A DNA stretch of 64,000 nucleotides from Bacillota bacterium. Its GTDB lineage: Bacteria > Bacillota > Clostridia > Oscillospirales > Acutalibacteraceae. This document shows positions 17,355 through 25,871 of the stretch, piece after piece (within the stretch, counting starts at the first letter, position 1; each line of letters starts with the position of its first letter). Made by a program: the position numbers and the translations under genes. Location: positions 1 to 64,000 of the forward strand of contig JAEZGM010000019.1 of assembly GCA_023416955.1 (NCBI GenBank), read 5' to 3'. Under the pieces are notes generated by a model. It ran no database searches and was not told the origin of the DNA. It saw only the letters and a program-made list of their open reading frames with translations.

Positions 17355-18158
17355 ATAATAAAATCTGACGAATTTAATATTGTAGAAGTCACAGGCCAGA
17401 ATATCGTCTGTTTGCGCCTCGTTGAGCAAGATGTAGTTCGTGCCCACGGCGAGCAGAATACCGGAACGGTCCGTGACGGTGTTTGTTCCGATCAGGAACG
17501 ATACCAGTACAGGCCGCCCGATCTGGGTACGCAGAAAACCGTTCAGAAACTCCAGACTGTTGCCGGGAATCGGTGCGGGCATCGTGGTGGGCGTGATTGG
17601 GGCAGTTGTACTGATGCGGTCCGCAACCTGCTGAATATCGGTACCGGGGGCGTAGGAAGGAAGCATCTCCATTCCGCTCATACCGGCGGAGCTTTCTGCA
17701 AGGGTGGAACCGGACTGTGCGTTTGCTTTGGGTGTGATCTGTGCCGCGCCGGTTTGTGCGTTTGGCTTCGGTGCGGTCACCGCCGCGCCGGCTTGCGCGT
17801 TCGGCTTTGGCACCGTCACCGCCGCGCCGGCTTGCGCATTCGGCTTCGGCATAACCTGTGCCGCACCAGCTTGTGCGTTTGGTTTGGTCTCGAGCCCTTT
17901 TACGTTTGAAGCGGGCGCCTGATATGTGTTTGCCGCCCAACGGGACGAAGGCTGGAACGGAAGTCCGTGAAAAGTGCTCTGGCTTGCCTCATAAAGCTCC
18001 TGCCGCATTTGAAGCTGCTGTTCCGGGGTCATAGAGTTGAAGTTTGCAATATCCTGGACAGTGGGCAGGTCTCCGCCTCCGCCGGAATATCCGCCGACGC
18101 ATCCCCCGATGCAGGAATGCTGCGAATATCCCATTGCCGTAGCATCATAATTTTCCAT
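17352..18158 (-). CDS. GerQ-like spore coat protein with a 13-residue tandem repeat
   Basis: The 268-residue product has a Gly/Cys-rich N-terminus (CIGGCVGGYSGGGG), a middle made of five 13-residue repeats of the KPNAQAGAA type at about residues 92-155, and a C-terminal domain. That domain includes FLRTQIGRPVLVSFLIGTN and ILLAVGTNYILLNEAQ and resembles GerQ, the inner spore-coat protein that places and is needed by the cortex lytic enzyme CwlJ. The neighbouring upstream gene is a CwlJ-type hydrolase, which supports this. The repeat region is encoded by 39-base DNA units. GGAGAAG precedes the ATG. Confidence 0.78.
   Translation of the reverse strand: MENYDATAMGYSQHSCIGGCVGGYSGGGGDLPTVQDIANFNSMTPEQQLQMRQELYEASQSTFHGLPFQPSSRWAANTYQAPASNVKGLETKPNAQAGAAQVMPKPNAQAGAAVTVPKPNAQAGAAVTAPKPNAQTGAAQITPKANAQSGSTLAESSAGMSGMEMLPSYAPGTDIQQVADRISTTAPITPTTMPAPIPGNSLEFLNGFLRTQIGRPVLVSFLIGTNTVTDRSGILLAVGTNYILLNEAQTDDILACDFYNIKFVRFYY
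17705..17895. repeat. 39-base tandem coding repeats in the GerQ-like gene
   Basis: About five units of 39 bases, centred on TTGTGCGTTTGG or a close variant, encode the Lys-Pro-Asn-Ala-Gln repeats. Units 2 to 4 are nearly identical, so slippage could change the copy number. Confidence 0.8.
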
Positions 18159-18173
18159 AAAATCTTCTCCTTT

Positions 18174-18620
18174 TCATGTGGATGCGTATTTTTGTGTTGG
18201 GCCGTAAAAACAATGCTGGTTGATCCGGTTGTAAAAAATACCGGTTTGGTTCGGGGGAAAATATGAGGGGCAGTTCGGGTTAAACGGATTAAAGTAAAAC
18301 AGTGCGTCGCCGACCCCGTTGAAAATATTATTTGCGATGGCCCAGTCCGCAATGGCGTAATGCACGTCATCCGGGTTCATATTATAAATATTCTGCGAAT
18401 TGTACTGCCCGTTTACGGTTTCCATCATGCAGGTAAACTGGCCGGGCTGTTCCATGATGTTCCTCATATTGCCGCCGTTGCTGACACGAAAGAATTCGCC
18501 GAAGGATACATTAGTACGGTTTGTAATAATGGAAGATACCGCGCGCATACCGTTGTCGCCCTCGCCCCCCGCTTCGCATTGAATCATGCGCGCCAGCATT
18601 TCTCTGGTAGTCATTGGCAT
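18174..18620 (-). CDS. cwlJ: Spore cortex-lytic cell wall hydrolase, SleB/CwlJ family
   Basis: The 148-residue product contains the Hydrolase_2 pattern: MLARMIQCEAGGEGDNGMRAV with the catalytic Glu near residue 16, ITNRTN, and a C-terminal NPFNPNCPS. It lacks a signal peptide, as CwlJ does. CwlJ degrades the muramic-lactam cortex when spores germinate. The ATG at 18620 (MPMTTREM) has AAGGTGAT just upstream; a GTG three codons earlier is possible. The GerQ-like gene starts 15 bases after its stop, so the two form the expected germination pair, probably under a late mother-cell sigma factor. Confidence 0.9.
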   Translation of the reverse strand: MPMTTREMLARMIQCEAGGEGDNGMRAVSSIITNRTNVSFGEFFRVSNGGNMRNIMEQPGQFTCMMETVNGQYNSQNIYNMNPDDVHYAIADWAIANNIFNGVGDALFYFNPFNPNCPSYFPPNQTGIFYNRINQHCFYGPTQKYAST

Positions 18621-18775
18621 CTTTATCACCTTTTATCATGTATTCTTTTGTCATAATATGTTTTAGGTTTGCCCGGTGGTACTAAAGCAGAATATTTTTA
18701 CGGAATATGACCGTGTCGGCGCAGCGTGGAATTTATGGCCGTTTTGTAAAGCTATTACTTGATTTTAAAATTAGG

Positions 18776-18805
18776 TTGTTACTATCCTTGGGCTCATGTT
18801 ATAAT
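18776..18805 (+). promoter_or_regulatory. Promoter of the DUF1538/PII-like unit
   Basis: TTGTTA at 18776-18781 and TATAAT at 18800-18805 are 18 bases apart, about 30 bases before the start codon. Confidence 0.55.
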
Positions 18806-18836
18806 GAAAATAAGAAATATGAAACAGGAGGCGCGA

Positions 18837-20357
18837 ATGAGAAAACTACTTTTAGAAAAATTTCAGGAATCGGCGGCGTCCGCTCTGCCGATCGGAGCAA
18901 TCGTTCTACTGCTTCATCTCACCGTTTCGCCGATGCCTGTCGGTACACTTGCTTTGTTTGGAGCAGGGCTTGTCCTGCTGATTCTCGGAATGAGCATTTT
19001 TACGCTTGGCGCCGACATGTCAATGATGCCGATTGGGGAACATATTGGTTCCGAGCTGACTCGTTCACGAAAAATCCTGCCGCTGATTATAGGGGGATTT
19101 GCTTTGGGCGCCGTGGTTACGATTGCGGAGCCGGATTTGCAGGTGCTGACAAAACAGGTTCCGTCCGTACCTGACGCAGCATTAATATTTTCTGTTGCGG
19201 CAGGAGTGGGAATATCGCTTGTCGTGGCGCTGATGCGGATATACTTTCAGATGAAGCTGTCGTATTTATTGATTGTAATGTATGCTTTGGCTTTTGGTTT
19301 GGCTGCGTTTACTTCACCGGATTACCTGCCGGTCGCTTTCGATTCCGGCGGTGTGACGACGGGGCCGATTACGGTTCCGTTCATCCTTTCGCTCGGAATC
19401 GGTGTTTCCGCCGCGCGAAGCGGGAAAAGCGCGGAAGAGGACAGCTTCGGACTGTGCGCCGTGTGCTCCATCGGCCCGATTTTGGCCGTGCAGATTATCG
19501 GAATGTTTTTTGATTCTTCACAGGCAGGCTATGCGTTTGAAACACCGGAAACAGCGAACAGTGTGTCCGAGTTTTTCGGGCTGTTTGGAAACGGCCTGCT
19601 CGTTTTCGCAAAGGAAACCGCAATGGCGCTGATTCCGATCATGCTGATTTTTATAATTTTTCAGATTTTTCGATTTAAATTGCCCAAAGGGCAGGTCATC
19701 AAAATCCTGGTTGGAATCCTGTATACATTTATTGGCTTGACGATTTTCCTTGCAGGTGTTAATATTGGCTTTATGCCCGCCGGAACGTATCTGGGCAAGA
19801 CCATTGCCACGCTGCCGTATAGCTGGATTCTGTATCCTTTCAGCCTGATCATTGGCGTTACGGTCGTTTTTGCGGAACCGGCGGTACAGGTTTTGAATAA
19901 ACAGGTAGAGGAAATCACAAGCGGTGCTATCTCCAGAAGAATGATGATGATGGGGCTGTCCGCCGGGGTCGGCCTTGCGCTGGTGCTTTCCATGGTGCGT
20001 ATCATGATGCGCGTCAATATCTGGTTCTTCCTGCTTCCCGGGTATGCTGTTGCGATTATACTGACGTTTTTTGTACCCGAAGTTTTTACGGCGATCGCTT
20101 TCGATTCAGGAGGCGTGGCCGCGGGTTCCATGGCAGCTGCGTTTCTTCTGCCCTTTGCGATGGGCGTCTGCAACGCGGTGGGCGGCAACGTAATGACCGA
20201 TGCTTTCGGCATTGTTGCCATGGTGGCCATGATGCCGCTGATCACGGTGCAGATTATGGGCCTGCTCTACAAGCTGAAAACCCGCCGCGAAGCAATACCG
20301 GAAGAGATTACGGAAGAACAGGAATCTGAACTGATTACAATTATAAGCGAGGATTAA
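18837..20357 (+). CDS. DUF1538 membrane protein, duplicated domain, putative transporter
   Basis: The 506-residue product has roughly a dozen hydrophobic segments arranged as two similar halves, each a DUF1538 domain. Repeated motifs show the duplication: AEPDLQVLTKQV and AEPAVQVLNKQV, GVGISLVVALMRI and GVGLALVLSMVRI, VAFDSGGVTTGPITVPF and IAFDSGGVAAGSMAAAF. The strict repeats of acidic and Gly residues suggest an inverted or tandem transporter architecture, substrate unknown. The ATG at 18837 has AGGAGG seven bases upstream. A PII-like gene begins one base after its stop, so its activity is probably signal-controlled. Confidence 0.88.
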   Translation: MRKLLLEKFQESAASALPIGAIVLLLHLTVSPMPVGTLALFGAGLVLLILGMSIFTLGADMSMMPIGEHIGSELTRSRKILPLIIGGFALGAVVTIAEPDLQVLTKQVPSVPDAALIFSVAAGVGISLVVALMRIYFQMKLSYLLIVMYALAFGLAAFTSPDYLPVAFDSGGVTTGPITVPFILSLGIGVSAARSGKSAEEDSFGLCAVCSIGPILAVQIIGMFFDSSQAGYAFETPETANSVSEFFGLFGNGLLVFAKETAMALIPIMLIFIIFQIFRFKLPKGQVIKILVGILYTFIGLTIFLAGVNIGFMPAGTYLGKTIATLPYSWILYPFSLIIGVTVVFAEPAVQVLNKQVEEITSGAISRRMMMMGLSAGVGLALVLSMVRIMMRVNIWFFLLPGYAVAIILTFFVPEVFTAIAFDSGGVAAGSMAAAFLLPFAMGVCNAVGGNVMTDAFGIVAMVAMMPLITVQIMGLLYKLKTRREAIPEEITEEQESELITIISED

Positions 20358-20358
20358 A

Positions 20359-21054
20359 ATGGAACAAAAATCATTTGATATTCCACTTGTATTGATGTTT
20401 ACCGTGCTGAGCCGTAAGCATGACAAACAGGCCGTTGATTTATTTACCGATGAAGGAGTGCTTTATCAGCTGGTCCTTCTGGGGCATGGAACCGCCAGTA
20501 CGGAAATGCGGGAATACCTTGGTCTGGGGGAAGCGGAAAAAGTCGTGTTTATGCATGTACTGCCAAGACCGCTGGCGCAGGCGATCACACAGAAATTGAG
20601 CGAGGAGTTTCATTTAAACAAGCCGGGGAATGGAATTACCTTCACCATCCCCATCGACTGCGTATGCGGAATCTCGGCGCTTCGCTGTTTTACGGATGAG
20701 TCAAAAAGAGAAAGAGAGGCTTGCACAGGGAAAATGTCACAATATGATTTGATCGTTGCGGTTACAAACCGCGGGTATTCCGGTGAAGTGATGGAAGCCG
20801 CCAAGACGGCGGGCGCCACCGGCGGAACCATTCTGAACGCAAGAGGCGGAAATCTGAAAAATGCCGAAACGTTTCTGGGTATTCCGATTCAGCCGGAAAA
20901 GGAACTGGTACTGATTGTGACGGACGAGAAGAAAAAAGCGGAGATTATGCAGAAGATCACCGCAGATACCGGTGTTGGGACGAAAGCGAGGTCCATCGTC
21001 TTTTCACTGCCCATCAATGGAATAGAAGGGCTGACCGAGCTTACCGGGGAATAA
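20359..21054 (+). CDS. PII-like signalling protein with two tandem domains
   Basis: The 231-residue product consists of two ferredoxin-like halves, about 8-110 and 123-225, with the second containing NRGYSGEVMEAAKTAGATGGTILNARG, the characteristic PII stretch before the T-loop. The first half has the same order but is degenerate. Classical PII proteins are about 112 residues and trimeric; a fused dimer would give a different assembly. Genes for PII-like proteins often sit next to the membrane protein they regulate, and here it follows a DUF1538 gene by one base. The ligand cannot be read from sequence. Confidence 0.82.
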   Translation: MEQKSFDIPLVLMFTVLSRKHDKQAVDLFTDEGVLYQLVLLGHGTASTEMREYLGLGEAEKVVFMHVLPRPLAQAITQKLSEEFHLNKPGNGITFTIPIDCVCGISALRCFTDESKREREACTGKMSQYDLIVAVTNRGYSGEVMEAAKTAGATGGTILNARGGNLKNAETFLGIPIQPEKELVLIVTDEKKKAEIMQKITADTGVGTKARSIVFSLPINGIEGLTELTGE

Positions 21055-21133
21055 GCCAAATAGAAATGATACTGCCGCGCGACGGAAAAATGTCAAGGTA
21101 CAGCAAAAAGTCGCTGTTGTAAATGGGCTGAAA

Positions 21134-21180
21134 AAAGTCGGAACAAGCATACCGAAAGGGATTGGCTGTTCCGACTTTTT
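21134..21180 (+). terminator. Terminator after the PII-like gene
   Basis: AAAGTCGGAACA and TGTTCCGACTTT form a stem followed by TTTT. Confidence 0.85.
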
Positions 21181-21323
21181 GCTTTAAATTTCAGTTGCGA
21201 ACAAAAATCAAAAGCTTTTAACGCATAACAAACCTGAGCAAGAAATCCAACCGCTCACGCTCTCAACGGATATAGAAATTACAATACCGCAGGATGGTCC
21301 GGTACGGCCCGTCGGCATACCGT

Positions 21324-21368
21324 TATGCAATATTTCTGTTTTGCATATTTCTTGGGAAATGCTATAAT
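21324..21368 (+). promoter_or_regulatory. Promoter and possible operator of the LacI-type gene
   Basis: TTGCAT at 21341-21346 and TATAAT at 21363-21368 are 16 bases apart. The inverted pair TATGCAA and TTGCATA at about 21324-21347 overlaps the -35 and could allow autoregulation. Confidence 0.5.
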
Positions 21369-21380
21369 ATCATTGAACCG

Positions 21381-21468
21381 GGTAACCGCTGATTAAAGGA
21401 TTTTTAAAGCCGCTCATTCTACTGTTTTCGCGGCTTTGAATTGCTTGCGGCTGAATCATCGTTTACCT
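21381..21468. repeat. F2 element, copy d (long form), in the leader of the LacI gene
   Basis: GGTAACCGCTGATTAAAGG and GAATCATCGTTTACC are the ends, with an inner hairpin AAAGCCGC/GCGGCTTT. It lies between the promoter and the start codon, so it would be transcribed. Confidence 0.85.
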
Positions 21469-21495
21469 CAAGCACACAGCAGGGGGCAAAGCAGG

Positions 21496-22518
21496 ATGGT
21501 ACGCATAAAGGATATCGCAGAGAAAGCCGGAGTCAGTCCGACTACAGTTTCCAATGTGATTCACGGCAATATAACAAAGGTGTCGCCGGAAACGGTGAAA
21601 AGGATTAATGAAATTATTGAAAGCCTGAATTACATACCCAATATGGGGGCAAGGATGCTCGCTAAAAACGGCTCTAAAATTATCGGGGTCATTATTAATT
21701 ATCCTAAGCGAGAGGAAAAAAACGTGGTACAGGATCCGTTCAACTCCGCGCTGATCGGTTCTTTGGAGAATGCTATCCGTACTCACGGATATTTTATGAT
21801 GCTGTATGCCGCGGAGGAAGCGGATGACGTGTTAAAGCTCGCGGCCACGTGGAACATCGATGGACTGATCATGCTTGGCATTGAGGCCGCGGAATGCCGC
21901 AGAATTAAGCAGAGCACAGAAAAACCGGTGGTTTTTATCGACAGTTACTTCGATGACGGTGAAGATGAATATGAAAATGTCGGGCTGGACGATGAGGGTG
22001 GCGGTTATCAAATGGCAAATTATTTGCTGGAAAACGGGCATCGAAAGGTCGCTTTTCTGGCAGATATTCCCCAACCGGTCGGTGTCGACTGGTGGCGGCT
22101 TCAGGGCTGTAAAAGGGCATTTCGTGAAGCGGGGGTTCCGTTCGGCAGCGAGAACTTTATCAGTTTTTCCCGCAATTACTACCGGCGGCAGGAGGATTAT
22201 AAAAAACTGCTGCCCCGGATTCGTGAGTTCACGGCGCTTTTTTTCGCTTCGGACTACTACGCGGTCAATGCCATGAATGTTTTTTATGACAATGGATTTT
22301 ATGTTCCGCGCGATATTTCGGTTGTGGGCTTTGACGACAATTATTTCGCCCAGACAATCCGGCCGAAGCTTACCACTGTCCGACAGCACGTGGAAGAAAA
22401 AGGGCGGCAGGCAGTGGAACTTCTTATCCGGATTATTCGCGGAGAACCGATTGAAAGGAAAAATATTCGGCTTCCAATTGAATTGATCGTTCGCGATTCC
22501 GTGCGGCATATATATTAG
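21496..22518 (+). CDS. LacI-family transcriptional regulator of the alpha-glucoside genes
   Basis: The 340-residue product starts MVRIKDIAEKAGVSPTTVS, the LacI helix-turn-helix, followed by the hinge helix NYIPNMGARMLA and a periplasmic-binding-type sensor domain (FASDYYAVNAM, VVGFDDNYFAQ, PKLTTVRQHVEEKG). It sits directly upstream of a sugar transporter and an alpha-glucosidase operon and probably represses it, releasing DNA on binding a malto- or isomalto-oligosaccharide. Candidate binding sites TTATGCGCAAAA and TTTTGCGCAAAA flank the operon promoter. An F2 element separates its promoter from its start codon. Confidence 0.92.
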   Translation: MVRIKDIAEKAGVSPTTVSNVIHGNITKVSPETVKRINEIIESLNYIPNMGARMLAKNGSKIIGVIINYPKREEKNVVQDPFNSALIGSLENAIRTHGYFMMLYAAEEADDVLKLAATWNIDGLIMLGIEAAECRRIKQSTEKPVVFIDSYFDDGEDEYENVGLDDEGGGYQMANYLLENGHRKVAFLADIPQPVGVDWWRLQGCKRAFREAGVPFGSENFISFSRNYYRRQEDYKKLLPRIREFTALFFASDYYAVNAMNVFYDNGFYVPRDISVVGFDDNYFAQTIRPKLTTVRQHVEEKGRQAVELLIRIIRGEPIERKNIRLPIELIVRDSVRHIY

Positions 22519-22532
22519 CAGTAATTTATCTC

Positions 22533-22574
22533 ATAAATCCCACCGGACAATATGGATCGGTGGGATTTATTTAT
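22533..22574 (+). terminator. Terminator after the LacI gene
   Basis: ATAAATCCCACCG and CGGTGGGATTTAT form a 13-base-pair stem. Confidence 0.8.
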
Positions 22575-22614
22575 TATGCCTAAATTATATATAAATATTT
22601 TTATATATTAATAG

Positions 22615-22689
22615 TTATGCGCAAAACCTATTGCAAATTGAATATTCGTGTACTATAATAAGCACAATAAATTTAGATTTTGCGCAAAA
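22615..22689 (+). promoter_or_regulatory. Promoter of the sugar-uptake operon with two LacI-type operators
   Basis: TTGCAA at 22631-22636 and TATAAT at 22654-22659 are exactly 17 bases apart. TTATGCGCAAAA at 22615-22626 lies just before the -35, and the perfect palindrome TTTTGCGCAAAA at 22678-22689 lies just after the expected transcription start. The two sites are 63 bases apart, about six helical turns, which would allow looping by a LacI-type tetramer or binding of two dimers. Confidence 0.75.
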
Positions 22690-22746
22690 CATTTTAACAG
22701 TTATTATGGATTGTGCGAAGAGAATAATGGGAAAGAGGTATGATTT

Positions 22747-24054
22747 ATGAACAAACAAATCAAATCCGTTGCGGCTTCGGTACTTTGTCTTGCGATTCTG
22801 GGTGCATCCTTCGCGGGATGTTCAGGGAATGGCACAAGCTCCGCGGCAAGCGGCGACACAAATCAGTCCGCAGCAGTTTCTTCCGCGCCGGTCACCCTTG
22901 AGCTGTTTTCGACAAAACCGGAAAATAAAACGATTCTCCAGACCTTGATAGATGGATTTCACGCAAAAAACCCGAACATTACCGTGAACATTACCGCCCC
23001 GCAGGATGCCGGCACCGTTCTGAAAACACGCCTGACAAAAAATGATATTCCCGACATTGTCGCAATGGGAGGGGACGCTACTTACAAGGAGCTGCAGTCC
23101 GCGGGTGCTCTGGAAGACCTGAGCAATGAGCCTTACGCAGCGAATATTCAGGAATCCTACAAAAAAATGCTTTTTGACGTGCAGCAGAATAAAGAAGAAA
23201 AACTATACGGCGTACCTTATGCAACGAATGCTTCCGGGGTCCTCTACAATGTCGACATATTCAAGAAATCAGGCGTTGAGGTTCCGAAAACATGGGATGA
23301 GTTCATGGCCGCGTGTAAAAAGCTCCAGGATGCCGGCGTGACACCGTTTGAATTTACCTTTAAGGATGCTTGGACCTGCCTGCCGCCCTGGAACAGTATG
23401 GCTCCGGATTTACAGCCGGCTAATTTCACAGACGACAGGCTTGCCGGAAAAACAACCTTTGCGGCCACGCACCAGGAAGTGGCGCAAAAATACCTTCAGC
23501 TTTTAAAGTTCGCCCAGAAGGATTACATGGGAACAACTTATGCGGACGGCAACAAAGCCTTTGCCGAAGGGAAAGCGGCAATGATGATTAACGGCAACTG
23601 GGCAATCAGCGAATTCAAAAAGACAAACCCCAATATGAATGTCGATTTGTTCGCGTTCCCGTCTTCCAATGACGCCTCCAAAAACTATGTGACTTCCGGC
23701 GTGGACGTCCTGTTTGGCATCAATAAAGATTCAAAGGGAAAAGACGCCGCAAAGCAGTTTGTTTCCTACATGATGGAAAAGGAAACCGCGCAGAAATATA
23801 TTACGGATCAGTTTGCTTTCTCCGCTATTAAAGGGGTGGAGCAGAACGATAAAACCGTAGCCGGCGTCAAGGACGATATTGCGGGCGGAAAGGTTGCAAA
23901 CTTCCCCGATCACTATTATCCTTCCGGATTTGACCTTGCCTCCATTGCCCAGAACTTTGCTAAGAACGCCGCAGCAAATATGGACCCAGACAAAAACATT
24001 GCCGACTTTCTGAAACAGTGTGACGAAAAATACGACGCGGCAAATGTAGGCTGA
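22747..24054 (+). CDS. Carbohydrate ABC transporter substrate-binding lipoprotein
   Basis: The 435-residue product has a lipoprotein signal with lipobox ASFAGC (Cys near residue 23) and a Ser/Ala/Gly-rich linker. The binding domain of family 1 extracellular solute-binding proteins follows (VTLELFSTKPENKTILQTLI, YGVPYATNASGVLYN, AMMINGNWAIS). It captures a sugar outside the membrane and hands it to the two permeases encoded next. The location before an oligo-1,6-glucosidase-type enzyme points to maltose, isomaltose or a related alpha-glucoside. It is the first gene of the operon and has its own promoter and operators. Confidence 0.94.
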   Translation: MNKQIKSVAASVLCLAILGASFAGCSGNGTSSAASGDTNQSAAVSSAPVTLELFSTKPENKTILQTLIDGFHAKNPNITVNITAPQDAGTVLKTRLTKNDIPDIVAMGGDATYKELQSAGALEDLSNEPYAANIQESYKKMLFDVQQNKEEKLYGVPYATNASGVLYNVDIFKKSGVEVPKTWDEFMAACKKLQDAGVTPFEFTFKDAWTCLPPWNSMAPDLQPANFTDDRLAGKTTFAATHQEVAQKYLQLLKFAQKDYMGTTYADGNKAFAEGKAAMMINGNWAISEFKKTNPNMNVDLFAFPSSNDASKNYVTSGVDVLFGINKDSKGKDAAKQFVSYMMEKETAQKYITDQFAFSAIKGVEQNDKTVAGVKDDIAGGKVANFPDHYYPSGFDLASIAQNFAKNAAANMDPDKNIADFLKQCDEKYDAANVG

Positions 24055-24128
24055 ATCTAAATCATTGATTTATGCTGCCGGGATTTTGGGTCTCGGCAGC
24101 ATTATATTAGGTTAAATGAGGTGCACCT

Positions 24129-25004
24129 ATGATAAAAAGTAAAAAGCGGAAATCCTATGCTTTTTATATCATGACAGTTCCGATGGTCCTGCTGTTCTTT
24201 ATTTTTCATACTTATCCCTTCCTTCAGGGTATTTTTTACAGCTTTACCGATTGGAAAGGGTACGGCAAATGGAACTTCGTGGGACTGCGAAACTACTTAC
24301 ACATTTTTGTGGATCCGGATGTCGGCCACGCATATACGTTTACGCTCTTTTTTGCACTGATCGCAACAATACTGGTTAACGTAATAAGCCTGATTCTGGC
24401 ATTGGGCTTAAATGCTAAGATCAAATTTAAAAACACGTTAAAGGCGATTTACTTTTTGCCCTATATGCTTGGAAATTTAATTGTGGGCTTTATTTTCAAT
24501 TATATCTTTGCAAACTTGATTCCTCCGCTCGGGAGGACTTTAGGAATCGGCGCCCTAAGTGTCAATATTCTCGGTACGGACAACGCGTGGCTTGGGGTGC
24601 TTTTTGTCACTGTCTGGCAATCACTCGCTTTTAACACGCTGATCTATCTTTCCGGATTGCAAACGGTAGACCGTGATCTGTATGAGGCGGCCGACTTGGA
24701 CGGCGCGGTCAGATGGAAGCGTTTTAAAAATATTACCTTTCCGCTTATCGCTCCGTTTTTTACAATCAACATGGTTCTTTGCGTTAAGAACTTTTTAATG
24801 GCTTTTGACCAGATCATGGCGATGACAGGCGGGGGTCCGGGTACGGCCACCACGACGATTTCCGTGCTGATTTATAAGCGCGGCTTCCAGGGTGCGCAAT
24901 TCGCTTACCAATCCGCCGATGCCGTGCTTCTGTTTATCGTTATCGCTTCTATTTCCATGTTTCAGATGTTTGTACTTGAAAAGAGGGAGGAGAAATATTC
25001 ATGA
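24129..25004 (+). CDS. Sugar ABC transporter permease, MalF type
   Basis: The 291-residue product has six membrane helices and the permease signature EAADLDGAVRWKRFKNITFPLI near residue 185, the cytoplasmic EAA loop that meets the ATPase. Its N-terminal part (FLQGIFYSFTDWKG) is typical of MalF/UgpA-type permeases. It overlaps the next permease by four bases (ATGA), so the two are translationally coupled. No ATP-binding subunit is encoded in this operon; it probably shares a general MsmX-type ATPase encoded elsewhere. Confidence 0.94.
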   Translation: MIKSKKRKSYAFYIMTVPMVLLFFIFHTYPFLQGIFYSFTDWKGYGKWNFVGLRNYLHIFVDPDVGHAYTFTLFFALIATILVNVISLILALGLNAKIKFKNTLKAIYFLPYMLGNLIVGFIFNYIFANLIPPLGRTLGIGALSVNILGTDNAWLGVLFVTVWQSLAFNTLIYLSGLQTVDRDLYEAADLDGAVRWKRFKNITFPLIAPFFTINMVLCVKNFLMAFDQIMAMTGGGPGTATTTISVLIYKRGFQGAQFAYQSADAVLLFIVIASISMFQMFVLEKREEKYS

Positions 25005-25840
25005 ACAAATTAACCGTAAAAGAAAAAGTGTCGTGGCCGGTTACCGTCGTTCTGATCGCGCTGGCAATACTGATGATTTTTCTTCCCCTTTATCTCGCGG
25101 TTGTGATCGCCCTGAAAGACCCCAGCGATATGGTGAATGTTCTTGTCTGGCCAAAATCGATTCGGTGGCAGAATTTTTCAGACGCATGGAACATGACAAA
25201 TTACCCTCAGAAATTTATCAATACGTTTCTGATCACAATATTTGCACTGGTTTTTACGCTTATCACAAATTCCCTAGTCGCTTACGCAATTGCCCGAAAG
25301 AGAAAAGAAAACAAATTTTTTAAATTTCTTTATTATTATTTTATCAGTGCAATGTTCATTCCGTTTAATGTAATTATGCTGCCCCTTGTAAAGCAGGCCA
25401 GTTTGTTCCATATTGACAATATCGCCGGCATTACCTTTCTTTACATCGTTTTTGGTCTTCCCATGAACACTTTTCTTTATACAGGTTATATCAAAACTAT
25501 TCCGGTAGCGTTGGATGAAGCGGCGATTATTGACGGTGCGAACCCGTGGCAGGTGTTCTTCCAAATCATCTTCCCGCTGCTCACTCCCATCAGCGCCACG
25601 GTCGCAATTTTAACTTTTATGTGGACTTGGAACGATTTTTTGATGCCGTTGGTTTTACTGAGCAAACCGGAACAGCAAACCCTACAACTCTCTCAGTATG
25701 TCTTCCAGAGCCAGTTCTCAACGGATTATAATCTGGCTTTTGCTTCTTATATTATGGTATTGCTGCCGATTTTAGCGGTATATCTGTTTGGGCAGAAGTG
25801 GATTATAAGCGGAGTGACAAACGGCGCCGTGAAGCAATGA
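25001..25840 (+). CDS. Sugar ABC transporter permease, MalG type
   Basis: The 279-residue product has six membrane helices and the EAA loop DEAAIIDGANPWQVFFQIIFPLL around residues 170-192. MalG/UgpE-type permeases form the second half of the membrane channel with the MalF-type partner. The start overlaps the stop of the preceding gene, with AGGGAGGAG upstream. It ends 31 bases before the alpha-glucosidase gene, which therefore belongs to the same operon. Confidence 0.94.
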   Translation: MNKLTVKEKVSWPVTVVLIALAILMIFLPLYLAVVIALKDPSDMVNVLVWPKSIRWQNFSDAWNMTNYPQKFINTFLITIFALVFTLITNSLVAYAIARKRKENKFFKFLYYYFISAMFIPFNVIMLPLVKQASLFHIDNIAGITFLYIVFGLPMNTFLYTGYIKTIPVALDEAAIIDGANPWQVFFQIIFPLLTPISATVAILTFMWTWNDFLMPLVLLSKPEQQTLQLSQYVFQSQFSTDYNLAFASYIMVLLPILAVYLFGQKWIISGVTNGAVKQ

Positions 25841-25871
25841 CGGTAATATTGAATTATTAGGAGAACAAAAA

